Below, piece after piece: positions 35,280-43,315 of a DNA stretch of 64,000 nucleotides; position 1 is the stretch's first letter; every line of letters starts with the position of its first letter. Under the pieces are notes generated by a model that did no database searches, was not told the origin of the DNA, and worked only from the letters and a program-made list of their open reading frames with translations. Both the position numbers and the translations under genes were made by a program. The DNA lies in contig JACKBT010000009.1 in NCBI GenBank assembly GCA_020634415.1, positions 1 through 64,000 on the forward strand, in the 5' to 3' direction. This stretch comes from Ardenticatenaceae bacterium (GTDB lineage: Bacteria; Chloroflexota; Anaerolineae; Promineifilales; Promineifilaceae).

Positions 35280-36254
35280 TTATGGTGTCGTCAAGTAAGC
35301 ATAGAGCGCCGCCAGGTCATTATCCGTCATTTTGCTGGCATTTTGCCAGGGCATCGTCTCTGGGAAGGGGCTGCTGCCAGGGCGCACACCCGTCCGCATC
35401 ATCTCAAAAAACTCCTCCTGGCTTAGTTCGTTGACCAGCGGGCGTGGGTTGGGAATGGCTGGACTCATGGCTGATTCGGCCACACCAGTCATGTCTGGGC
35501 CATGACAGCCGCGACATTCGCCAAAGGTAGCAACATATTGGCCGTATTCGGCCGTTACCCCTGCTGGCGGAGCCGTCACCGTTTCTGCACCCATAGGGCT
35601 AGGTGGAAACATGCCCGAACCCGTGAGAACAGCACCAATGAAGTTCATCTTGTCGCCAGTTTCTACTGTGGTTTCCGCTGCTTCCACCGAGCGCAAATAA
35701 GCAATAATGGCCTCCGTATCCGCATCACTCAGCTCTTTGTAAGGCATAAAATCCATAAAGACCAGCTTAGTGCCGTTCTGGTCAACACTGTGGCGCAAGA
35801 CACGGAAAATTTCGCCATCACTGTATTCGGCTAATTTACCGCCCGGCGTTAAATTTTCTGTCACGATACGACCCATAAAATCAAAGCCTTCATACTCCCC
35901 GATGTTCCAGCCGCCAGATAGAGGCAGCGCCTCGCTGGGTGTTCCTTCTGTTGTCACCGCACCATGACACCCAATGCAGGAAAGGCTGACCAGATATTCG
36001 CCGCGAGCGATCTGTTCTGGTGAGCCAGCGACGGTTAAATCTGGCGCAGTCGGCGCACCAGGAAAATAGGTAGCCGCAATGCCTTTGCCACCCATAAAGG
36101 CCATTGCCGCTAAAATCAAGGTCATCAACCCAGCCAGCAGACCGCCTACAATCTTCACCCACAACTTTCTAGCCCGTACCGCTCGGTACGTCAGCCAACC
36201 AAATAAAACCACCAAACCAATTACAATGAATAAAACAACAATGTTACCTATCAT
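35280..36254 (-). CDS. Membrane-bound di-haem cytochrome c
   Basis: A 324-residue protein with two N-terminal helices (NIVVLFIVIGLVVLFGWLTY and IVGGLLAGLMTLILAAMAFM) and two cytochrome-c domains. The haem-binding CxxCH motifs are CIGCH (in VSLSCIGCHGAV) and CRGCH (in FGECRGCHGPDM), with methionines for axial ligation in FMDFMPYKEL and ETMPWQNASKM. It probably passes electrons on the outer face of the membrane. The start at 36254 has AAGGAG 6 bases upstream; extra upstream codons read through a repeat. The electron donor is not identifiable from neighbours. Confidence 0.9.
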   Translation of the reverse strand: MIGNIVVLFIVIGLVVLFGWLTYRAVRARKLWVKIVGGLLAGLMTLILAAMAFMGGKGIAATYFPGAPTAPDLTVAGSPEQIARGEYLVSLSCIGCHGAVTTEGTPSEALPLSGGWNIGEYEGFDFMGRIVTENLTPGGKLAEYSDGEIFRVLRHSVDQNGTKLVFMDFMPYKELSDADTEAIIAYLRSVEAAETTVETGDKMNFIGAVLTGSGMFPPSPMGAETVTAPPAGVTAEYGQYVATFGECRGCHGPDMTGVAESAMSPAIPNPRPLVNELSQEEFFEMMRTGVRPGSSPFPETMPWQNASKMTDNDLAALYAYLTTP

Positions 36255-36310
36255 TTCTTTCTCCTTTGTGTTTTTTGGGTAGTGTAACGGCCGTTCATTT
36301 AGAGATCGTT

Positions 36311-36351
36311 TAGTGCGTAGTGCGTAAAAAATACGCACTACGTACCACGCA
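36311..36351. repeat. Palindrome of GTAGTGCGTA type
   Basis: Stem GTAGTGCGTA / TACGCACTAC around a short A-rich loop, with partial outer repeats TAGTGC and CACGCAC. It lies between the cytochrome and the small membrane protein genes. Confidence 0.7.
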
Positions 36352-36356
36352 CCACC

Positions 36357-36791
36357 CTAATCAGCCATCCCCAATTGGGTGACTGGTGCGCTGGCTTGTG
36401 CCTGACGGGCAAAAGCAAATCCTGTGCCAATAATGATCAGATGAATGACGATGAAACCAATGTAACCGGCCGCGTCATAGCCACGAGCAATCAAAAAAAT
36501 GTCATCCAACACGCCATGCGTAAACTCCAACCAGACCAGCAGCAGGGCAGCACTGATGTGCTTGCCTGGGTTGCGAGAAGCCCACAGCGCAAACGTGGCA
36601 ATACCGAACATCTCAAATAAGAAGGGGGACCAGCCATCCACAAAGGCGCGTATGGCCCACTCGTCTGCGGGAAAGGGAATGTTTTGCACCAAATATTCCT
36701 GGCTGCCGAGAAACATCATGTAGATGTTCATCAAGCCTAACAGCAAATACCACACACCAATAATCCGAAACCACCACTGTAACTTTTTCAT
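36357..36791 (-). CDS. BphX-like small membrane protein
   Basis: A 144-residue protein with about four helices (WYLLLGLMNIYMMFLG, LFEMFGIATFALWAS, ALLLVWLEFTHGVLDDIFLIAR, YIGFIVIHLIIIGTGFAFA). The opening MKKLQWWFRIIGVWYLLLGLMNIY matches my memory of the BphX family, small membrane proteins sometimes found in aromatic-degradation clusters without a defined reaction. The start at 36791 has GGAGA 8 bases upstream and gives the family N-terminus. Confidence 0.7.
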   Translation of the reverse strand: MKKLQWWFRIIGVWYLLLGLMNIYMMFLGSQEYLVQNIPFPADEWAIRAFVDGWSPFLFEMFGIATFALWASRNPGKHISAALLLVWLEFTHGVLDDIFLIARGYDAAGYIGFIVIHLIIIGTGFAFARQAQASAPVTQLGMAD

Positions 36792-36812
36792 CTGAATATC
36801 TCCTTTTGTTTC

Positions 36813-36906
36813 GTAACCGTTCACCCTCCCGGAGGTTTTCCCTCGAGAGTGCCTTCGTAAAAGAAGCCTCCGGGAGGATTTTTCCCTCGAGGGACTGAAC
36901 GATTAC
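36813..36906. repeat. Palindromic element family A, copy 2
   Basis: The same two-hairpin element as at 4651 in inverted orientation, with flanks GTAACCGTTCACCCTCC and GACTGAACGATTAC. It fills the space upstream of the BphX-like gene. Confidence 0.87.
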
Positions 36907-36922
36907 TTTGTTTCTGTTTGAT

Positions 36923-37147
36923 TTATTCCTCAAGCGATTGATCTGTGGCTGGCGCAACGGCCGTCCACTCTTCCAAAAACCGCACCAACTCTGCCGTATC
37001 CTTAAAACCGCGCCGCACGGAGGTATTGGGGTCTTCCAGGCTCATGCGCCAGATAGGTGGGCTGTGAGGTGAGTTGCCACCTTCCAACCATAAGCTAAGA
37101 ATAAAACTGTGATGACGCAACGGCCGTTTGCTCATTTCCCTATTCAT
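36923..37147 (-). CDS. Small conserved-looking hypothetical protein
   Basis: A 74-residue protein: RHHSFILSLWLEGGNSPHSP then WRMSLEDPNTSVRRGFKDTAELVRFLEEW. The pattern (a beta strand with SLW, WRxSLEDP, then an amphipathic helix LVRFLEEW) is a small fold I have seen next to BTAD/LuxR-type regulators in Chloroflexota, without known function. It is transcribed away from the BTAD regulator at 37269. AGAAGGG precedes the ATG at 37147; the ATG at 37135 is an alternative. Confidence 0.65.
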   Translation of the reverse strand: MNREMSKRPLRHHSFILSLWLEGGNSPHSPPIWRMSLEDPNTSVRRGFKDTAELVRFLEEWTAVAPATDQSLEE

Positions 37148-37222
37148 CCCTTCTTTCCGTTCCCTGTTATCTGTGTTAATCTTCGCCCATCTTAAAAAGC
37201 AATCGTTTAGAGATCATTTATT

Positions 37223-37263
37223 GGTAATTGGGTAATTACGAATTACGCAATTACCCAATTACC
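37223..37263. repeat. Palindrome of GGTAATTGGGTAATT type (family D)
   Basis: A 15-bp perfect stem GGTAATTGGGTAATT / AATTACCCAATTACC with an 11-base loop, ending 5 bases before the BTAD regulator ATG. As RNA it would hide the start region, so it may limit translation. A half-copy of the same sequence lies inside aroE at 42915. Confidence 0.8.
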
Positions 37264-37268
37264 TCCAC

Positions 37269-40200
37269 ATGACGGCCGTTCTCCACATCCAACTCTTTGG
37301 TGGCCTTACTATCAGCCAGGGAGAAACCCCCGTGAGCGGCTTCATCTCCCACAAAGTCCCGGCCCTGCTGGCCTATCTGGCCGTCACCCACCGCCCCCAC
37401 CAGCGTGATACATTGGCTGCCCTATTTTGGGGCGAGATGAGCGAGGCCGATGCCAAAAATAATCTGCGCCAGGCACTTTCCAACCTGCGTAAACAGCTAG
37501 ACCCCTATTTGCTGGTCACACGAGAAACGGTGCAATTTAATACGGCCGTTCCCCACACCCTGGACACCGCCCAATTTGAGCGCCATTTGCAAAACGGCCG
37601 TGATGCCCACGAAGCCAACCGCATCGCTGCCTTCCAACAAGCCGCCGCCCTTTACCAGGGCGACTTTTTAGCTGGCTTCTTCGTGCGCGAGGCTCCCGAA
37701 TTTGAAGAATGGCTGCTGGCCCAGCGCGTGCGCTACCGCGAACTGGCCCTGCACACCCTGCACACCCTCACCGAACACCACCTTAGCCGAGGCGAATACG
37801 GCCGTGCCATTGACAGTGCTACCCGCCTTCTGGCGTTGGATGCCTGGCGCGAAGAAGCCCACCGCCAACTGATGCTGGCCCAACTGCGCAGCGGCCAACG
37901 TTCGGCTGCCCTGGCCCAATACGAACTTTGCCGCCAGCTACTTGATGAAGAACTGGGTGTAGAGCCATCGCCAGAAACAATTGCCCTGTACGAGCGCATC
38001 CGCGAAGCCAAACACCGTGTTCATCTGCCCTTGCCCACCACTCCCTTTGTGGGGCGGGCGAACGAATTAGCCCACCTTGCCCGGCTGCTGGCTGACCCCA
38101 CCTGCCATCTCATCACTCTCAGCGGCACCGGTGGCAGCGGTAAAACACGGTTGGCTTTGGAAACGGCCGTTCGCGCTGCCCATCTCTTCTTGCATGGGGT
38201 CTGTTTTGTGCCTTTAGCCGCCGTCAACTCCCTCGAAGTCGTGCCAAGCACCATCGCCGAAGCCTTGGGGGCTGCCTTGAGCGGCACGGCCGATCCCCAC
38301 GATCAACTGCTAACTCACTTGCGCGACAAAGAACTGCTGCTCGTCCTCGACAACCTGGAACATCTGACCGCCGCCGATGAATGGGTCAGCCGCCTCATTC
38401 AGGCTTGCCCGGAAGTACGGCTGCTCGTCACTTCCCGCGAGCGGCTCAATTTACGTGGCGAACGGCTGATGGAATTGGATGGTCTGGAACTGCCCCCCGT
38501 GCCTGACAAGAACATTTCTGATTACAGTGCTGCCCAGCTTTTTCTCAACAGTGCCCGTATGGTTACGCCGGATTTTGCGCTAAATGAAGGTAATCAAACG
38601 GCCGTTACCCGCATTTGCCAGTTGGTCAACGGCCTGCCTTTGGCTATTGAACTGGCCGCCGCCTGGGTGCGCCATCTCACCTGCGCCGAAATCGCCCACG
38701 AGATTGAGCAAAATTTGAGCTTTCTGGCAACCACGCAGAAAGATGTGCCTGCACGACACCGCAGCCTGCAAGCAGCCTTTGAACAGTCCTGGGCTTTGCT
38801 CTCGGATGAGGAGCGCACGGCTTTTGTGCGATTGTCGGTGTTTCGGGGTGGCTGTACGCGGGAGGCGGCAACGGCCGTTGCCCAGGCCCACCTTTCCATA
38901 TTAGCTGCCCTTTGTGATAAATCATTGCTGCGTCGGGATGTAGACGGCCGTTATACCCTTCACGAACTCCTGCGCCAGTACGCTGCCCAAAAGCTCCAAA
39001 CTGACCAGATTCACTTGAGCGAAACCCAGGCTCGTCACTGTCAAACCACCATCCGTTTCCTGGCCGACCACGAAGCCGCTCTCAACGATGCCCGCCAAAA
39101 CGAAACCCGTCGAAAAATCACAGCCGAAATAGACAATATCCGCACTGCCTGGGAATGGGCCGTGAACCAACAGCAGCCCCATATGCTGGAACCCGCTCTG
39201 GAAAGCCTGCGCCTCTTCCTCGAATATACTGGCTGGTACACGGAAGCTGTCCATCTATTCGAGATAGCGGCTGAAGCGGAGCATAAGCAAAAAGGTGAAA
39301 AAAGCCTCTTGTTTGGCAAGTTGCTGGCGCGGCAAGCCTGGTTTTATCATCGGCAGGATCGTTTTGAGTTGGCACGGCCGTTGATTGCCCAAAGCCAGGC
39401 GATCTTCCATCACGCACCATCGCTGCTGCCAGCCGAAGAAGCCCTTTGCCTGCAATGTCTGGGCAATATGGCTCGCGTTACAGGTGAATTTGTCCAGGCC
39501 ATCGCTTATTTTCAGCAAAGCCTGGCACAGCATCGGCTTGTGGGTGACGCACGCTATATAGCCACCTCCCTGAACGGCCTTGCCGCTGCTTTAGCCGAGC
39601 AAGGTGAGTTCGAGCAGGCTTATCACCTTCATCAAGAATGTTTGAGCCTGAGGCGACAAATGGGGGATCAACAAGGGGTAGCTATTACCCTTGTCAATTT
39701 GGGTAATATTGCCCTGGGTCAGGCGAAATATGCGGAGGGGAAACCATTGGAGCAAGAAGCCATTGTCATTTTCCGTGAGATTGGTTATCCCATGGGCGAA
39801 GCGGTGGCCCTAAATAACCTGGGCGTGGCCTGTTATATGTTGGGGGAGTATGATGAAGCACGGGGAGTGCTTGAGGAATGTCTAACAATCTGCCGGGAGT
39901 TGGGACATCGCCATATTGCGGCTCATGCGTTGGGTACGTTAGGTGGCGTGGCTGGGGCACTGGGCAACTATGATGAAGCGTGGCAGTATACGCATGAAGG
40001 TTTGCAAATGGCACAGGCCATCGGCTCAGTGTCGGCAATGCTGTTTGGGCTGATGAGCACGGCCGTTCTTCTTTCACGTCAGGGTAACTATGAACAAGCG
40101 GCGGAAACGGCCGTTCTGGTCTACCATCATCCCTCCACCAACCGCGAAACCAAAGATCGCGCCCACCAGCTGCTTACTCAACTAGAAACTCAACCGCCTG

Positions 40201-40295
40201 CCTCTCTCCTGGTGGCTGCCCAAGAGCGCGGACAAGTCAGGCAGTTAGAAGATGTTGTGTCAGAAATTTTGAGTCTAAGCGTAACTCAGGTGTAA
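37269..40295 (+). CDS. BTAD / NTPase / TPR transcriptional regulator
   Basis: A 1008-residue SARP/AfsR-like protein. Residues 1-95 hold a winged-helix output domain (LFGGLTISQGETPV ... LWGEMSEADAKNNLRQALSNLRK; the tryptophan is missing, reading LFWGEMS). A bacterial transcriptional activator domain follows (~100-245, YLARGEYGRAIDSATRLLALDAWREEAHRQLMLAQLRSGQRSAALAQYE-like). The NTPase (~255-540) has Walker A LSGTGGSGKTRLA, Walker B LLLVLDNLEH and the RLLVTSRERL sensor. The rest is TPR repeats (AIAYFQQSLAQHRLVGDARY, AYHLHQECLSLRRQMGD, EARGVLEECLTICRELG). It is a cytoplasmic signal-integrating activator with unknown targets. No ribosome site; a palindrome abuts the ATG. Confidence 0.93.
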   Translation: MTAVLHIQLFGGLTISQGETPVSGFISHKVPALLAYLAVTHRPHQRDTLAALFWGEMSEADAKNNLRQALSNLRKQLDPYLLVTRETVQFNTAVPHTLDTAQFERHLQNGRDAHEANRIAAFQQAAALYQGDFLAGFFVREAPEFEEWLLAQRVRYRELALHTLHTLTEHHLSRGEYGRAIDSATRLLALDAWREEAHRQLMLAQLRSGQRSAALAQYELCRQLLDEELGVEPSPETIALYERIREAKHRVHLPLPTTPFVGRANELAHLARLLADPTCHLITLSGTGGSGKTRLALETAVRAAHLFLHGVCFVPLAAVNSLEVVPSTIAEALGAALSGTADPHDQLLTHLRDKELLLVLDNLEHLTAADEWVSRLIQACPEVRLLVTSRERLNLRGERLMELDGLELPPVPDKNISDYSAAQLFLNSARMVTPDFALNEGNQTAVTRICQLVNGLPLAIELAAAWVRHLTCAEIAHEIEQNLSFLATTQKDVPARHRSLQAAFEQSWALLSDEERTAFVRLSVFRGGCTREAATAVAQAHLSILAALCDKSLLRRDVDGRYTLHELLRQYAAQKLQTDQIHLSETQARHCQTTIRFLADHEAALNDARQNETRRKITAEIDNIRTAWEWAVNQQQPHMLEPALESLRLFLEYTGWYTEAVHLFEIAAEAEHKQKGEKSLLFGKLLARQAWFYHRQDRFELARPLIAQSQAIFHHAPSLLPAEEALCLQCLGNMARVTGEFVQAIAYFQQSLAQHRLVGDARYIATSLNGLAAALAEQGEFEQAYHLHQECLSLRRQMGDQQGVAITLVNLGNIALGQAKYAEGKPLEQEAIVIFREIGYPMGEAVALNNLGVACYMLGEYDEARGVLEECLTICRELGHRHIAAHALGTLGGVAGALGNYDEAWQYTHEGLQMAQAIGSVSAMLFGLMSTAVLLSRQGNYEQAAETAVLVYHHPSTNRETKDRAHQLLTQLETQPPASLLVAAQERGQVRQLEDVVSEILSLSVTQV

Positions 40296-40314
40296 AAGAT
40301 ATGAGACATTGGGC

Positions 40315-40349
40315 TAGACCTCTGAGGTTTGGCAAACCTCAGAGGTCTA
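40315..40349. terminator. Long perfect hairpin between convergent genes (family E)
   Basis: A 16-bp perfect stem TAGACCTCTGAGGTTT / AAACCTCAGAGGTCTA with a 3-base loop. It is a likely bidirectional terminator. The same palindrome occurs inside the radical SAM gene at 50862. Confidence 0.8.
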
Positions 40350-40359
40350 ATCAGATGAT

Positions 40360-41460
40360 TTAGCCCTTCCACGTCTGGCGCAGGACGCGCAGCCAGTTGC
40401 CGTAGGCGATTTTAGTAATGTCTTCCTCGTTGAAGCCGTGAGCACGGAAAGCATCGAGCAGCTTGGGTAAACCGGCGGCATCTTTCAGGTCTTCGGGCAT
40501 ACTGGCTCCGTCAAAATCGGAGCCGAGCGTTACATGATCCACGCCGATGCGGTCGGCGATGTAGGCGGCGTGGCGCACGATTTCGGTGAGGGAGGTTTCT
40601 TTGTTGGAACGGCCGTCTGCCCTTAAAAACCCCTTGTGATAATTCATCCCCGTCACCCCGCCCGTCTCCTTAATCGCATCCAACTGCGCGTCTAGCAGAT
40701 TGCGCGGCGTGGGAGCGCAGGCATGAGCATTGGAGTGGGTGCAAACCAGCGGCGCGGTGCTGATTTTGGCGATGTCCCAAAAACCCTTCTCATTCAGGTG
40801 CGACATATCCACCATAATGCCCAATTCATTGCAGGCTTTGACGAGGCGTTTGCCCGCCTTCGTCAGCCCCTTGCCAATGTCGGGCGTGGCCGGGAAGTTG
40901 AAGGGCACGCCGTTGCCAAACTTGGTGGGGCGGCTCCACACTGGCCCGATGGAGCGCAGCCCTGCTTCGTAAAAGACGTGCAAGGCGTTCAAGTCGGTGT
41001 CAATGGCTTCGGCCCCTTCAAAGTGGATGATGATGGCGAAGATGCCATTTTGCAGGCAATGTTCTAGCTGCTCGGCGGTACGCACAATCCGAATTTTGCC
41101 TTCGGCTTGATCTTCCCACTGGTAAAGTTGGGACATCATACGCATGACGGTTTTTTGGGCAAACGGCCGTTTCACCATCGGCGGCAGCGGCGTTTCATAC
41201 GTCACCGGCACAGAATCATCCTTATCCTTCTCGCCCGGAAAATCATCCTGCTTCTTCTTTTTCTTCTTCCGCTTCAAATCATTGGGCGTAAAGATGGCAA
41301 AAAAGCCACCGCCCAAACCGCCCTCTTGAGCGCGGGGCAGATCAATATGCCCCTTCTCGCTCTTTTCAAAAAACGAGCGCGGCGGCTCCTTATTCACCTG
41401 CTCCTCTAAAAACTGCAAAACTGTGTCATTGTGTCCGTCAAAAATAGGTGGGTTCATCAT
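40360..41460 (-). CDS. Membrane dipeptidase (renal-dipeptidase family, M19)
   Basis: A 366-residue zinc dipeptidase of the M19 family. The binuclear site is visible as HxD in FDGHNDTV, Glu in HFEGAEAID, His in VDMSHLNEKGF and His in VCTHSNAHA, with a later Asp in LGSDFDG. The start at 41460 follows AAGG and begins at the conserved PIFDGHND. An unusual lysine-rich insert (NDLKRKKKKKKQDDFPGEKD, residues ~61-80) sits after GGGFFAIF, where relatives have a short loop. No signal peptide, so probably cytoplasmic, cleaving dipeptides or D-amino-acid-containing peptides. Confidence 0.92.
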   Translation of the reverse strand: MMNPPIFDGHNDTVLQFLEEQVNKEPPRSFFEKSEKGHIDLPRAQEGGLGGGFFAIFTPNDLKRKKKKKKQDDFPGEKDKDDSVPVTYETPLPPMVKRPFAQKTVMRMMSQLYQWEDQAEGKIRIVRTAEQLEHCLQNGIFAIIIHFEGAEAIDTDLNALHVFYEAGLRSIGPVWSRPTKFGNGVPFNFPATPDIGKGLTKAGKRLVKACNELGIMVDMSHLNEKGFWDIAKISTAPLVCTHSNAHACAPTPRNLLDAQLDAIKETGGVTGMNYHKGFLRADGRSNKETSLTEIVRHAAYIADRIGVDHVTLGSDFDGASMPEDLKDAAGLPKLLDAFRAHGFNEEDITKIAYGNWLRVLRQTWKG

Positions 41461-41474
41461 TTTTCCTTGTAAAT

Positions 41475-41568
41475 AGTAACTACTTAGCCCCTCTGGAGCG
41501 ATCCTCCGGGAGGTTCGTCCCAGAGGTAACATCTCGTTTGAAACCTCCCGGAGGGTTAGTAGCTACTG
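41475..41568. repeat. Palindromic element family A, diverged copy
   Basis: Has CCTCCGGGAGG and CCTCCCGGAGG like the other family A copies, but outer arms GTAACTACTTAGCCC and GTTAGTAGCTAC and a CTCTGG core replace CTCGAG. It lies just upstream of the dipeptidase gene. Confidence 0.7.
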
Positions 41569-41595
41569 TAAATATTAGATTGATACCTGCTTATC

Positions 41596-42378
41596 TCACT
41601 TCATAATCAAGGGCAGGTAGAGAAAGTTGGTTGGCTCCAGCGGCGGCTCATTCACCGTTACAGCCACATACGAGAGCTGTATCCGTGCCTGTGCCGAAGT
41701 TGTATCATCTCCCAAAAAGAGGAGATTGGGGATTTCATAGGGGTCAATAATCCCCGTGAAGCTGCTGTAATCACGCAACGGCCCTGTCAAAACAGGCACA
41801 TTATTGGCCGCAAGTGTATATGTGTCGCTGATAACGGTCAGTTCATAGGCAATCAGCCCGACGGCCGTAGCCAATGCCGCGCCCTCACCGTGCGTAAACA
41901 GGGTGCCCGTCGTATCGTCGTGCTGCGCCCACACCTCATCCTGCCAGAACCCCAGTTCAATACCCTGAATATCATTGCTTAACACAATCAGGCTGAACCC
42001 GGCACGGTTGCTGTTGGCGTGGCTTTCGCTGTCAAGTTTAACGGTGAAGTTCACCTGATACCCCAAACTGCGATCCAGATCAGCAAAATCTTCGGGGCCA
42101 AAATAACCAGCATAATCCTCGTTAGTGGCCGTTGTGTCTAAAATGGTAACGGTGTTGGAAAATGTCTGGCTGGCCTGGGAGGGTGGGAACGGGGGTGAGG
42201 GCTGGGTCAGGTAGACCATCTCCTGGGTATCGGGGGTGCCTGTGTTGAGTGCCGCATCATATAGGATGACGGTGGCAGCGTGGGGTTGGGCAACGGCCGT
42301 TTCCCCCCGCGTCAATTGCATGAGAACGGCCGTTCCCCCCACCAACACCATAACCAAAATCAACTTAATCCTTGCCAT
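41596..42378 (-). CDS. Exported protein with C-terminal YLPLIMK tail
   Basis: A 260-residue protein with an N-terminal signal (IKLILVMVLVGGTAVLMQL) and a jelly-roll-like beta-sandwich (GYFGPEDFADLDRSLGYQVNFTVKLDSE ... RAGFSLIVLSNDIQGIELGFWQDEVWAQ) that resembles concanavalin-type lectin/sugar-binding domains. It ends in NFLYLPLIMK, a tail shared by many Chloroflexota secreted proteins in my memory. Two ACGGCCGT copies fall within the signal-peptide region. Its start overlaps the aroE stop by 14 bp, so it can be co-transcribed with aroA-aroE. Function unknown. Confidence 0.75.
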   Translation of the reverse strand: MARIKLILVMVLVGGTAVLMQLTRGETAVAQPHAATVILYDAALNTGTPDTQEMVYLTQPSPPFPPSQASQTFSNTVTILDTTATNEDYAGYFGPEDFADLDRSLGYQVNFTVKLDSESHANSNRAGFSLIVLSNDIQGIELGFWQDEVWAQHDDTTGTLFTHGEGAALATAVGLIAYELTVISDTYTLAANNVPVLTGPLRDYSSFTGIIDPYEIPNLLFLGDDTTSAQARIQLSYVAVTVNEPPLEPTNFLYLPLIMK

Positions 42379-43270
42379 AAATATGCCTCCATACCGCCTC
42401 GCGCATCACCGCCACATCCGGCTGCTGCCCTGTCCACAAACGCAACGCCTCTACCCCCTGGTAAATGAGCATCCCCAGGCCATTAATCGCCTGACAGCCC
42501 GCCGCCTGCGCCTGCTGCATAATTTTTGTCGCCACTGGATTGTACACAAGGTCATACAACACAGCCTGGGCGGGAAATGGCAGCTCATCCGGCCACACCG
42601 AGCCATCCACATGCGGTGTCATCCCCAACGGCGTGGTGTTCACAATCAAGGGTGCAGCCAGCTTTGTGGTTAAAGTTGGCAGCTTGTCTAACGGGGCCGC
42701 GCTCACCGCCTCAGAGCCAATCGCGGCCACTACCGCCACCGCCTGCTCCACACGCCGCGCCAACAGATGCACCCGCGCCCCCTGCTGCACCAAACCATAC
42801 ACCACCGCCCGCGCCGAGCCACCCGCCCCCAATACCACACAATCCCGCTCCGCCACCGCCACCCCATGCTCCACCAAATCCGCCAAAAAGCCCAGCCAGT
42901 CGGTGTTGTAACCATGTAATTGGTAATTAGGTAACTGGGTAATTGGGTAATTGCCCCTCTCCCCTCTCCCCTCCCCGCCTCGCCGCACCACAATCGTATT
43001 CACTGCCCCAATCGCCTGCGCTCCGGCTTCAATCTCGTCCAAAAAGGGCATCACGGCTTGCTTGTGGGGGACGGTGACGTTGACACCGCGTATGTTGAGA
43101 GAGGGGAGAGCGCGAACGGCCGTTGCCACATCCTCCACCCGCACCGGAAACGGCACATACACCCAATCCAGCCCCAACTGCGCCAGGGCCGCATTGTGCA
43201 TCGCCGGACTAAAACTGTGCGCAACCGGCCAGCCAAACAGGCCAATAAGTTGTGTTTTGCCAGAAATCAT
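42365..43270 (-). CDS. aroE: Shikimate dehydrogenase
   Basis: A 301-residue NADPH-dependent shikimate dehydrogenase. FGWPVAHSFSPAMHNAA is the shikimate-binding start, NVTVPHKQAVMPFLDE holds the catalytic Lys, GYNTDWLGF the conserved Asp, and VLGAGGSARAVVYGL the NADP fold. The family is usually ~270 residues; here about 18 extra residues (GGEGRGERGNYPITQLPNYQ) lie between NTIVV and GYNTDW and are encoded by palindromic-repeat DNA. Catalytic residues are intact. It sits directly before aroA in transcription order reversed (aroA, then aroE), so both act in chorismate synthesis. Confidence 0.95.
   Translation of the reverse strand: MISGKTQLIGLFGWPVAHSFSPAMHNAALAQLGLDWVYVPFPVRVEDVATAVRALPSLNIRGVNVTVPHKQAVMPFLDEIEAGAQAIGAVNTIVVRRGGEGRGERGNYPITQLPNYQLHGYNTDWLGFLADLVEHGVAVAERDCVVLGAGGSARAVVYGLVQQGARVHLLARRVEQAVAVVAAIGSEAVSAAPLDKLPTLTTKLAAPLIVNTTPLGMTPHVDGSVWPDELPFPAQAVLYDLVYNPVATKIMQQAQAAGCQAINGLGMLIYQGVEALRLWTGQQPDVAVMREAVWRHIYGKD
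42915..42953. repeat. Repeat insertion inside aroE (family D half-copy)
   Basis: GTAATTGGTAATTAGGTAAC and GGGTAATTGGGTAATTG lie in the coding sequence and match the intergenic palindrome at 37223. CCCCTCTCCCCTCTCCCC follows. The insertion keeps the aroE frame and adds about 18 residues in a surface loop. Confidence 0.8.
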
Positions 43271-43277
43271 AAGGCAG

Positions 43278-43310
43278 AGATTGGGCCAATCTCAAAGATT
43301 GGGCCAATCT
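43278..43310. repeat. Tandem 15-bp palindrome between aroA and aroE
   Basis: AGATTGGGCCAATCT occurs twice with CAA between, each copy a perfect palindrome. It lies in the 45-bp gap before aroE. Confidence 0.85.
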
Positions 43311-43315
43311 AAAGG

